Positions 1 to 6,255 of a stretch of DNA of 11,681 nucleotides are shown here, one piece after another. Where the stretch lies: assembly GCA_946481265.1 (NCBI GenBank), contig CAMLNE010000102.1:1-11681 (forward strand), in the 5' to 3' direction. How positions within the stretch are numbered: position 1 is the stretch's first letter; each line of letters begins with the position of its first letter. This DNA is from an uncultured Panacagrimonas sp. GTDB taxonomy: Bacteria > Pseudomonadota > Gammaproteobacteria > Nevskiales > Nevskiaceae. Made by a program: the position numbers and the translations under genes. The notes under the pieces are model-generated. The model saw only the letters and a list, made by a program, of their open reading frames with translations. It was not told where the DNA came from and ran no database searches.

Positions 1-247
1 GCACGTGCTCGTTGCCCATCGCGTCCAGCGTGTACGACTTCACGCAGCCGGCGCGGACCGTGAACAGGGAGCTGACCGGGCATCCGGCCTGCACCAGGGT
101 GGCGCCCGGCATCTGGGGCGGCAGCAGCGTGACGGCCGTCAATCGCGAGCCGGCCAGTTCGGGGCAGCGCGAGGCGCAGTCCCTGACCGGGCAGGTTCGG
201 CAGTGCAGATTGGCAGGTGCGAGCTGGGGCGCGACGTCGAATGCCAT
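1..247 (-). CDS. fnr: FNR-type (Crp/Fnr family) oxygen-responsive transcription regulator, 3' part missing
   Basis: Only the first 82 codons are in the window; the gene runs off the left edge. The visible part is the N-terminal cysteine region and the beginning of the cyclic-nucleotide-binding-like beta-roll. Residues 62-75 (FTVRAGCVKSYTLD) align well with the E. coli FNR segment YAIRSGTIKSYTIT. Cysteines at 16, 19, 24 and 28 lie where FNR has its [4Fe-4S] ligands, so an oxygen-labile cluster is likely. The spacing (CX2CX4CX3C) is not the CX2CX5C of E. coli FNR. Rhizobial FixK proteins usually lack this cluster. The ATG at 247 has a GGAG at 256-259, eight bases upstream. The gene follows the L,D-transpeptidase gene in the same direction after 130 bases that contain a FixJ-like box. 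The DNA-binding helix and fourth cluster cysteine cannot be seen, so an Anr, Dnr or FixK-like subtype is not excluded. Confidence 0.85.
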   Translation of the reverse strand, partial: MAFDVAPQLAPANLHCRTCPVRDCASRCPELAGSRLTAVTLLPPQMPGATLVQAGCPVSSLFTVRAGCVKSYTLDAMGNEHV

Positions 248-329
248 GGCCAGGACTCCGTTGAACGTGGAGTCAGCTTGCCGTCGGCCGATCCGCCGTC
301 GTAGTCGGGATTCCCGCAAGGCCGCCTGT

Positions 330-342
330 GGAAACTACGTAT
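330..342 (-). promoter_or_regulatory. Candidate FixJ-binding box upstream of the FNR-type gene
   Basis: Read on the minus strand, toward the regulator gene, this is ATACGTAGTTTCC. The first eight bases differ at one position from the class I FixJ consensus GTAMGTAG as I recall it. The trailing TTTCC also resembles known fixK promoters. The box centre is about 90 bases before the ATG at 247. A weak -10-like TACGAC sits at 303-298, which would put the box near -47. The presence of fixLJ in the same window supports the reading, but no binding data exist here. Confidence 0.45.
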
Positions 343-348
343 GGCGCC

Positions 349-360
349 GGCCGATCGGCC
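349..360. repeat. 12-base perfect palindrome between ldt and the FNR-type gene
   Basis: GGCCGATCGGCC lies between the stop codon of the transpeptidase gene and the FixJ-like box. It could form a GC-rich hairpin at the end of the transpeptidase transcript. No T-tract follows on the minus strand, so it is not a clear intrinsic terminator. A shorter palindrome, CGGGATTCCCG, lies at 306-316, between the box and the regulator gene. Confidence 0.35.
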
Positions 361-377
361 CGGCCCATGGAGACGGT

Positions 378-2141
378 TCATGGACACGGCGCCGCGGAGC
401 CGGCCGGACACGAGGCCTGATCGGTCGCGACGGTGACCGGCATCCAATCGACGTTTCCCGCCGGATCCGGAGGGCGATCCAGTGCGACCAGGGTGGGCCC
501 GTCGAGCTGGTAGAGATCGGGCTTGTAGCCGATCCGGCCTTCCGGTCGCAGATCGACGGTCCAGTACATCAGCAGGATCGGAACCGGATGCGGCAGGTCG
601 ACCTGGATCGTGTCGGGCCCCGACACCGCCGCGTCCAGCGCTGCCCGATCCCACACCGGTGATCCGGCGAGCAGCCGTTCGGCGAGATCGAAGGGATGCT
701 CCACCCGGATGCAGCCGGAACTGAAGGCCCGTTGGGGCGCGGCAAAGTTCCCGGTGTGGGGTGTCTCGTGCAGGTAGACGGCGTGGGAATTGGGGAAGCG
801 GATGGCGATCCGGCCGAGCGCTCCCAACAGCCCGGCCTCCTGCCTGAGGAAGATCTCCCCGTTGAGCGCGCGCGACCAGTCGACGCTCCTGGTGTCCACC
901 GGGTTCCCGCTGGCATCGAACGCGTCCAGCCGGTTGCGCGCCAGGTAGCCCGGGTCCTTCGACAGGCGGGGCAGGATGTCCTCCTTCAGGATCGTCGGTG
1001 GAACCACCCAGCGCGGATTCAGCGTGAGGTGGGTGATCTGCGCCCGGAAGATCGGCGTGCGCCGGAAAGGCAGTCCGACCTGGATGCGGGAGGTGAAAGC
1101 CGGAACGCCCTCGTGCACGTAGTGGACGCGAAAGCCCGCGATGTCGACCAGGACGAAGTCGCCCGGCAGGTCGTGCAGCATCCAGCGCGCGCGCTCGAGA
1201 TTGGCACGCAGCTGGTCGATCCTGGCTTCGACCGGAATGTTGAGGACGCGGCGCGTGGCAGACCCGACACGGCCGTCGACCTCGAGGTACTGCTCCTCCT
1301 GGAACAAGCGCACCGCCGAATCGAGTTCGGTGTCGAAGTGGTCGGCCTGGGTATCCGTCGTCGGCGCGCCGTATCCGCCCAGCAGCAGCCGCCGGCGCAG
1401 GGCCGGTACGCGTGGATCGACGTCGCCGAGACCGAGGGTGGGCCCGTCCGCGATCGAGGGCCATCCCTCCTGCGCCGCAATTTCGCGCAGGCGCTGCAGC
1501 CGGTCGCGCAGTCCTTCGTAGATGGGGTGCTGCGGCCGCGCCGAGTGCGCCAGCACATCGAGCTGCCCGGAATCCACGGCCGCGATGGCGAGTTCGAGAC
1601 CGCGGTCGACGTCGACCGTCCGACGGTCGATGTTCCACACCGCGTCCAGGTCGTGCGGGTCGAGCTTGCCGCGGTAGAGGTGCAGCAGGGCGCGCAGGAA
1701 GCCGCGGGTCAGTGCCCACTCGCGCGTTGCGGGTTCTCCAGCATCGCCGGTCTGGCCCGTCCCGAGAGCATCGAGCGCGGCCAGCCCATAGTGCGCCGGC
1801 TCCAGCCCATCACCGCGAAGTTCGAGCAGCCAGTCGCGCAGCGCGCTCATCCGGTCGGGATGTCCGACCCACGTGGGCTGGAAGTCGCGGCGCTGGTAAA
1901 AGCTCGCCACGCCCGCGCCGAGCGCATCGGGACCGCCTGGAGCCCGCAGCGCGGGGTCCTCCTGCCGGACGATCTGCGCTTGCGCGCGCAGCGCCTCGGA
2001 CAGCGCGCCGTCCGGCACGCCCGCGGCAGGCTGCAGCCAGAGCATGGCCGAAACACCGGCGAGGAAGAGGCGCCAGGCGCCTGCGCCCCTCGATCGTGAT
2101 CGCGTCCCGATCTGCCGGCCCCGGCGGCGGATCGTCGACAT
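378..2141 (-). CDS. L,D-transpeptidase, YcbB/LdtD type, periplasmic
   Basis: Makes 3-3 crosslinks in peptidoglycan, and in some relatives attaches lipoprotein; acts in the periplasm. From the ATG at 2141 the protein has 587 residues, normal for YcbB-type enzymes. A basic N-terminus is followed by a hydrophobic stretch (about 23-40) that should be a Sec signal or membrane anchor. A scaffold region precedes a peptidoglycan-binding domain near 245-305. The YkuD catalytic domain spans about 327-490. The active-site motif reads AFSSGCIRVE with the nucleophile Cys477, and the upstream catalytic-region His458 is in YLHET. An in-frame ATG at 2171 would add ten residues, but it lies inside a perfect inverted repeat and neither start has a strong ribosome-binding site. 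The gene follows the TraR/DksA-type gene on the same strand after 15-45 bases, so an operon under the upstream FNR box is likely. Confidence 0.9.
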   Translation of the reverse strand: MSTIRRRGRQIGTRSRSRGAGAWRLFLAGVSAMLWLQPAAGVPDGALSEALRAQAQIVRQEDPALRAPGGPDALGAGVASFYQRRDFQPTWVGHPDRMSALRDWLLELRGDGLEPAHYGLAALDALGTGQTGDAGEPATREWALTRGFLRALLHLYRGKLDPHDLDAVWNIDRRTVDVDRGLELAIAAVDSGQLDVLAHSARPQHPIYEGLRDRLQRLREIAAQEGWPSIADGPTLGLGDVDPRVPALRRRLLLGGYGAPTTDTQADHFDTELDSAVRLFQEEQYLEVDGRVGSATRRVLNIPVEARIDQLRANLERARWMLHDLPGDFVLVDIAGFRVHYVHEGVPAFTSRIQVGLPFRRTPIFRAQITHLTLNPRWVVPPTILKEDILPRLSKDPGYLARNRLDAFDASGNPVDTRSVDWSRALNGEIFLRQEAGLLGALGRIAIRFPNSHAVYLHETPHTGNFAAPQRAFSSGCIRVEHPFDLAERLLAGSPVWDRAALDAAVSGPDTIQVDLPHPVPILLMYWTVDLRPEGRIGYKPDLYQLDGPTLVALDRPPDPAGNVDWMPVTVATDQASCPAGSAAPCP

Positions 2142-2158
2142 GAGCCCGCACGCGCCGT

Positions 2159-2179
2159 CACGGATCAGCATGATCCGTG
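2159..2179. repeat. Perfect 9-base inverted repeat at the traR-like/ldt junction
   Basis: CACGGATCA and TGATCCGTG are separated by three bases. In the minus-strand transcript the hairpin lies just after the stop codon of the TraR/DksA-type gene and covers the alternative ldt start at 2171. It could sequester that start, protect an mRNA end, or be a protein site. There is no T-tract, so a simple terminator is unlikely. Confidence 0.55.
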
Positions 2180-2186
2180 GCGCCGG

Positions 2187-2555
2187 TCAGGACAGGGCCG
2201 GCCCGGGAGTGCCGCCGCCGGCCGCCTGCGTCCGGGCACAGGTCTCGCACTGAGTTGCATGGATCACCGCCAGGAGCCGTTCGTGCGAAATCAGGTGTCC
2301 GCAATTCTCGCATTGATCGCCGCCACCCCGTTCCAGGTGGGCGAGGGCGTGCTCGATCCTGCCCAGCTCCGAGATCACCGAGCGCTCCAGGCCGGCGAGT
2401 ACCTCGTCGTTCTCGCGCTCGATTGCCTGGTCGGAGAAATCCGGGTCGACGGGTCCGTTCGCCCGCGTCCGATCCAGGTGGATGCGATGCAGCCGGTCCT
2501 GCAGGCCGTGCCGCTCCTGTTCCAGCTTGTGGCGGCGCATGGCGATATGGGTCAT
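2187..2555 (-). CDS. TraR/DksA-type C4 zinc-finger protein
   Basis: A small protein (122 residues) of the TraR/DksA family, whose members bind the RNA polymerase secondary channel and change promoter choice, with or without ppGpp. The C-terminal zinc finger is complete: Cys82, Cys85, Cys103 and Cys106 in a CX2CX17CX2C arrangement, with the family pattern CGHLISHERL. The first 75 residues are charged and predicted helical, consistent with the coiled-coil arm. The acidic stretch 37-53 (DPDFSDQAIERENDEVL) is typical of short DksA-like proteins. I chose the ATG at 2555 because GGAG at 2562-2565 lies six bases upstream. An in-frame ATG at 2582 would add nine residues, but would lie very near the -10 region implied by the FNR box. 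It is first in a probable operon with the L,D-transpeptidase. Direct action on RNA polymerase is inferred from the family. Confidence 0.85.
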   Translation of the reverse strand: MTHIAMRRHKLEQERHGLQDRLHRIHLDRTRANGPVDPDFSDQAIERENDEVLAGLERSVISELGRIEHALAHLERGGGDQCENCGHLISHERLLAVIHATQCETCARTQAAGGGTPGPALS

Positions 2556-2561
2556 GTCGGG

Positions 2562-2565
2562 CTCC
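2562..2565 (-). promoter_or_regulatory. Ribosome-binding site deciding the TraR/DksA-type start
   Basis: GGAG on the minus strand, six bases before the ATG at 2555. It favours this start over the in-frame ATG at 2582, which has only a weak GGTG upstream. Confidence 0.6.
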
Positions 2566-2608
2566 GGAGGATGTAGGCCCATCGTTTCACCATGCGGCGA
2601 ACCCGTCC

Positions 2609-2622
2609 CTGATCTGGATCAA
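2609..2622 (-). promoter_or_regulatory. FNR/ANR box 1, upstream of the TraR/DksA-type gene
   Basis: Plus-strand CTGATCTGGATCAA; on the minus strand TTGATCCAGATCAG. It matches the FNR consensus TTGAT-N4-ATCAA at nine of ten specified positions. Its centre (2615.5) is 60 bases before the ATG at 2555. If it sits at -41.5, transcription would begin near 2574, with a weak -10 (AACGAT) at 2586-2581. The leader would then be about 19 bases. Its core is the reverse complement of the core of box 2. Confidence 0.65.
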
Positions 2623-2659
2623 TGCAGCAGCCGCATGCATGGACGAGCGGGGGATGGGA

Positions 2660-2673
2660 ATGATCCAGATCAA
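2660..2673 (+). promoter_or_regulatory. FNR/ANR box 2, upstream of the persulfide dioxygenase gene
   Basis: ATGATCCAGATCAA matches TTGAT-N4-ATCAA at nine of ten positions. The centre (2666.5) is about 66 bases before the GTG at 2733. At -41.5 it would give a start site near 2708 and a leader of about 25 bases. The implied -10 (CAGAGT, 2696-2701) is poor, as is common at activator-dependent promoters. The two boxes are 51 bases apart, centre to centre, so they are on nearly the same helix face. Confidence 0.65.
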
Positions 2674-2732
2674 GGACACGAGGCGGATAACGGAACAGAG
2701 TGGGCCATCGGCCCCCACTATCCAGGTGCTCC

Positions 2733-3605
2733 GTGACCCCCGACATCAAGGCCTTCTACGACCCCACGACCGGCACGATCAGCTACGTGCTGCGCGATCC
2801 GACGACGCTGTCCTGCGCGATCATCGATCCGGTGCTGGACTACGATCCGCGCGCCGGCCGCCTGTCCTCGACCTGCGCATCCGCCATCCTCGAACACGTT
2901 CGTGAGCAGGGCCTGACCGTCCAGTGGATCCTGGAGACGCACGCACACGCGGATCACCTCTCGGCGGCGCAGTGGCTGCGGACCCAGGTGGGCGGGCGTG
3001 TCGGCATCGGGGAACACATCCGCGCGGTCCAGGCGCGATTCGCGGCGCTGTTCGGATTCGAGTCCTCGTTCCGTGCGGATGGATCGCAGTTCGACCACCT
3101 GTTCCGTGACATCGAGGTATTCCACGTCGGCAACCTGCCGGTTCGCGTCATGCATACGCCCGGACACACGCCCGCCTGCATCAGCTACGTTGCAGGCGAC
3201 GCGGTATTCGTCGGCGATACGCTGTTCATGCCGGACTACGGGACGGCGCGCGCCGATTTCCCCGGCGGAGATGCGCAGCAGCTTTACCGCTCGATCCAGC
3301 GCATCCTGGCGATGCCACCACAGACACGGCTGTTCATGTGCCATGACTACCGGCCGGGTGGACGCGAGGCGAAATGGGAGACCACGGTCGAGGCGCAGCG
3401 CGCACTCAACGAGTGGGTGCGCGACGGCGTCAGCGAAAGCCAGTTCGTCGCCCGCCGGCGCCTGCGCGACGCCGAGCTGGACGCCCCGGTCCTGATCCTG
3501 CCTTCGCTCCAGGTGAACATCCGCGCCGGGCATCTTCCGGCCCCGGAACCGAACGGCATCCGCTATCTCAGGATTCCGCTCGACCAGCTCGGCAACGCCG
3601 GCTGA
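2733..3605 (+). CDS. Persulfide dioxygenase-like metallo-beta-lactamase-fold protein (ETHE1/Blh type)
   Basis: Probably oxidises glutathione persulfide to sulfite and glutathione with O2, a cytoplasmic step of sulfide detoxification. The 290-residue protein has the HxHxDH motif at 70-75 (HAHADH), a second metal His in HTPGHT (141-146), the metal Asp162 in FVGDTLF, the family segment GTARADFPGG (170-179) and a late His204 in MCHDY. The N-terminal pattern DYDPRAGR resembles the Blh proteins of plant-associated bacteria and separates it from glyoxalase II. I chose the GTG at 2733 because family similarity begins at once (TPDIKAFYDP) and AGG lies six bases upstream. A GTG at 2700 would add eleven unconserved residues. 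No rhodanese domain is fused and no BigR-like repressor gene lies beside it. An FNR box precedes it, which suggests low-oxygen control. A related MBL hydrolase with another substrate remains possible. Confidence 0.83.
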   Translation: MTPDIKAFYDPTTGTISYVLRDPTTLSCAIIDPVLDYDPRAGRLSSTCASAILEHVREQGLTVQWILETHAHADHLSAAQWLRTQVGGRVGIGEHIRAVQARFAALFGFESSFRADGSQFDHLFRDIEVFHVGNLPVRVMHTPGHTPACISYVAGDAVFVGDTLFMPDYGTARADFPGGDAQQLYRSIQRILAMPPQTRLFMCHDYRPGGREAKWETTVEAQRALNEWVRDGVSESQFVARRRLRDAELDAPVLILPSLQVNIRAGHLPAPEPNGIRYLRIPLDQLGNAG

Positions 3606-3762
3606 GACCGGGCGCGAATCCAGGCACTGCCTGTCCTCCGCGCGCGACGAGCGCGAACGGCCCGGGCAGGATGCGCCGGGCGCGCGTGCCGCACCGCAGG
3701 CCGGTCCCTGCGCGCGCATCGCCGTTCATGCGCTGGGTCGCCGGCCGGTTCGACACCGCCGC

Positions 3763-5526
3763 TCAGGTCCGGGCGCGGAGCGCATCGGCCGGCGAGCCGT
3801 TCTGCAGGGACGCCTGCATCCATGGAATGAAGGCTTCGATGAGCAGCGCCGGCTGGTAGAGATAGCCCTGGCCCACGTCGCAACCGGCCGCCACCAGGAA
3901 CTCGCGCTGGTCGACCGACTCGATTCCCTCGGCGATCACGCCCAGCTCGAGCTTCTGCGAAATCCCCACGATCGCGTTGAGCAACTGCTCGTCGCGCGCG
4001 ATCTTTCCGATGCCGCGCACATAGCTCATGTCCAGCTTGATTTCGGCGATCGGGAACTCGCGCAGGGCGGGCAGGGATGAATAGCCGGTGCCGAAGTCGT
4101 CGATGCTCAGCTTCACGCCCAGACGGGCCAGGCGGCGCAGGTTCTCGTGCACGGTCAGGCTGGAGCGCAGGATCACCGTTTCGGTGACCTCCAGTCGGAT
4201 CGCCGGACCGGGCAGCTCGAACTCGCCGAGCAGGGATTCGACCGCCGGGCCCAGGTCCGTGCGTTCGAACTGGCTGGCGGACACGTTGATCGACACCGGC
4301 CCCATTTCGGGCAGCTCGGACCGGAGCGTGGCGATCTCCCTGATCGCCGTTCGCAGGACCCAGTCGTTCAGCGCGCAGATCAGGCCATCCTGTTCCGCGA
4401 TGCCGATGAACTCCGCGGCCGGCAGCAGGCCGCGCTCCGGATGGTTCCACCGCAGCAGGGCTTCTGCACCGACCACGCGACCCGTGCGCAGGTCGACCTG
4501 GGGCTGGTAGGCCAGGCGCAGCTCGTCCTGGCGCAGCGCCCGGCGCAGCGCGTCCTGCATCTCGTGACGACGACGCGCACTGACGTCCATCGCGGCATCG
4601 AAGAACTGGAAGCGTCCACGCCCGCGGGCCTTGGCCTGGTACATCGCCACATCCGCGCTGCGCAGCAGGCGCTCGGGGCTGTCCTCCGGATCTCCCGACA
4701 CGACGATCCCGATGCTGGCCCCGATCTTCACGGTGGCCCCGTGCACCTTGATCGGACAGGACAGGACGTCGAGCAGGCGCTGTGCGGACTCGATGGCCTG
4801 GTCGGGGCGGCCGAGGTTTTCGATCAACACCGCGAACTCGTCACCGGACAGGCGCGCAATGACGTCGGTGTCACGCAGGGCGGAGCGCATCATGCGTCCG
4901 ATCTTGGACAGCAGCTCATCGCCCCCGGCGTGCCCGAGCGTGTCGTTGACGTTCTTGAAATGGTCCAGGTCGAACAGCATCACCGCCAGCGCGTTGCCGC
5001 TGCGTCGTGCCCGGGCGAAGGCCTCGTCCAGGCGCTGCTCGAAGTGGTGACGGTTGGGCAGGCCGGTGAGGCTGTCGTACATCGCGAGCTGCGTGAGCTG
5101 CTGCTCGCTGCGCAGGCGCGCCGTGATGTCCTCGTAGATCACGAAGAAATGGGTGACCTGGCCGCTGTCGTCGCATACCGGCGTGATGGTCTGGTCGACG
5201 TCCAGCAGTGCGCCGTCCCGGTGGCGGTTGCACAGGTGGCCGCGCCAGACGCGGCCGGCGCGGATGGTGCTCCACAGCTCGCGATAGAAGGCGGTGCTCT
5301 GCCGACCCGACTTGAGCACCTGCGGCGTGCGTCCGATCACGTGCTCCGGACGATGGCCGTACAGAGTGGTGAACGCGTGATTGACCCACTCGATGCGCCC
5401 GTTCCGATCGGCCATGAACATGGCATTGGCGGCCACGTTCACCGCGCGTGCCATCAGGGGCGCATCGTGGGGGGCGGCATGCTCCGGCACCGGGCCGGGC
5501 GGCGTTTCGACATCGTGGCTGGCCAT
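3763..5526 (-). CDS. PAS-GGDEF-EAL cyclic-di-GMP synthase/phosphodiesterase
   Basis: From the ATG at 5526 the protein has 587 residues and no membrane segment. Domains in order: PAS (about 28-135), GGDEF (about 147-305), EAL (about 325-575). The GGDEF active site is SGDEF (227-231), a variant often active, and the inhibitory I-site RDTD (218-221) stands five residues before it. The EAL domain keeps EALLRW (Glu355), Asn414 in SINVS, the EVTE glutamates (446, 449), DDFGTGYSS (476-484), the lysine of IKLD and Glu533 in IAEG. Both activities are therefore possible on sequence; which dominates cannot be told. An ATG at 5589 in the same frame overlaps the FNR-like box, so the start at 5526 is preferred, although its ribosome-binding site is weak. 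The gene lies downstream of fixLJ on the same strand but has its own candidate promoter. It likely links oxygen status to c-di-GMP level. Confidence 0.9.
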   Translation of the reverse strand: MASHDVETPPGPVPEHAAPHDAPLMARAVNVAANAMFMADRNGRIEWVNHAFTTLYGHRPEHVIGRTPQVLKSGRQSTAFYRELWSTIRAGRVWRGHLCNRHRDGALLDVDQTITPVCDDSGQVTHFFVIYEDITARLRSEQQLTQLAMYDSLTGLPNRHHFEQRLDEAFARARRSGNALAVMLFDLDHFKNVNDTLGHAGGDELLSKIGRMMRSALRDTDVIARLSGDEFAVLIENLGRPDQAIESAQRLLDVLSCPIKVHGATVKIGASIGIVVSGDPEDSPERLLRSADVAMYQAKARGRGRFQFFDAAMDVSARRRHEMQDALRRALRQDELRLAYQPQVDLRTGRVVGAEALLRWNHPERGLLPAAEFIGIAEQDGLICALNDWVLRTAIREIATLRSELPEMGPVSINVSASQFERTDLGPAVESLLGEFELPGPAIRLEVTETVILRSSLTVHENLRRLARLGVKLSIDDFGTGYSSLPALREFPIAEIKLDMSYVRGIGKIARDEQLLNAIVGISQKLELGVIAEGIESVDQREFLVAAGCDVGQGYLYQPALLIEAFIPWMQASLQNGSPADALRART

Positions 5527-5588
5527 CGGGATCCGGGTCTTGTCAGGGATGTCGGAAGCAGGCTGCTTGATCGCGGCTCGACCGCGCA

Positions 5589-5602
5589 TTGATCCATGTC
5601 AA
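5589..5602 (-). promoter_or_regulatory. FNR/ANR-like box 3, upstream of the GGDEF-EAL gene
   Basis: Plus-strand TTGATCCATGTCAA, minus-strand TTGACATGGATCAA, matches the FNR consensus at nine of ten specified bases. The centre (5595.5) is about 69 bases before the ATG at 5526. At -41.5 it would give a start near 5554 and a leader of about 28 bases. I find no convincing -10. The spacing is close to that of boxes 1 and 2. Confidence 0.55.
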
Positions 5603-5640
5603 TACGAGGCGTGTCGGCTGGACAGGCCGAGACCCGGTTC

Positions 5641-6255
5641 TCAGCCGCCCCCCAGGCCGAGCGTGATCCAGAGCTGGACGAGCTGGGCGACGCCGCGGAC
5701 GCCGAGCTTCTGCATCACCCGCGCACGGTGAAGTTCGACGGTGCGCTCGGAAAGGCCAAGGTCGAGCGCGATCACCTTGTTCGCCTGTCCGGCCACGATC
5801 CGTTCTGCAACCTCGCGCTCGCGGGCCGTCAAGGTCTCCAGGCGTCGTGCCGCCGCATCGCGGTCCCCGGTCTGGCGACGCACGCGCTGGTGATGCTCGA
5901 GTGCGCTGCTCACGCGACGGATGAGTTCCTCGTCACTGAAGGGCTTCTGCAGGAAGTCCACGGCACCTTCGCGCATGGCCTCCACGGCCATGGGCACATC
6001 GCCGTGGCCGGTGACGAAGATCACGGGCAGGATCCAGCCTCGCCGGTTCAGTTCCTGCTGGAGTTCGAGGCCACTCATGCGCGGCATGCGCACGTCCAGG
6101 ATGAGGCAGGCGGGACTGCCGGGCTGGTAGGTTGCCAGGAAGGCATGCGCGTCCTGGTACTGCCGCGACTCGATGCCGGCCGAGCGCAGCAGCAGGGCGA
6201 TGCTGTCCCGGATGGGTTCCTCGTCGTCCACGATATGGACGATGCCTTCGCTCAT
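5641..6255 (-). CDS. fixJ: FixJ-type response regulator (receiver plus LuxR-type HTH)
   Basis: A 204-residue DNA-binding response regulator, the length of rhizobial FixJ. The receiver domain (about 5-120) has the acidic pair Asp10/Asp11, the phosphoacceptor Asp54 in LILDVRMP, Thr82 and Lys104 in QKPF, at the same numbers as in FixJ. The C-terminal LuxR/GerE helix-turn-helix spans about 141-199, with LTAREREVAERIVAG and the recognition region NKVIALDLGLSERTVELH. The ATG at 6255 overlaps the fixL stop by four bases (ATGA), which implies translational coupling, and it has an AGGAAGAG ribosome-binding site just upstream. FixL should phosphorylate it at low oxygen. A plausible target is the FNR-type gene, through the box at 330-342. 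Other PAS-kinase-linked NarL/FixJ-type regulators look similar, but the FixL partner makes FixJ the best name. Confidence 0.88.
   Translation of the reverse strand: MSEGIVHIVDDEEPIRDSIALLLRSAGIESRQYQDAHAFLATYQPGSPACLILDVRMPRMSGLELQQELNRRGWILPVIFVTGHGDVPMAVEAMREGAVDFLQKPFSDEELIRRVSSALEHHQRVRRQTGDRDAAARRLETLTAREREVAERIVAGQANKVIALDLGLSERTVELHRARVMQKLGVRGVAQLVQLWITLGLGGG

Noticed and set aside
3606..3762. A bidirectional terminator between the converging dioxygenase and GGDEF-EAL genes
   Set aside because: The gap is GC-rich with several short self-complementary runs, but none has a clear stem followed by a T-tract on either strand.
5614..5630. A terminator after fixJ (TCGGC/GCCGA arms)
   Set aside because: The stem has only five pairs and no T-tract follows; read-through into the GGDEF-EAL gene cannot be excluded.
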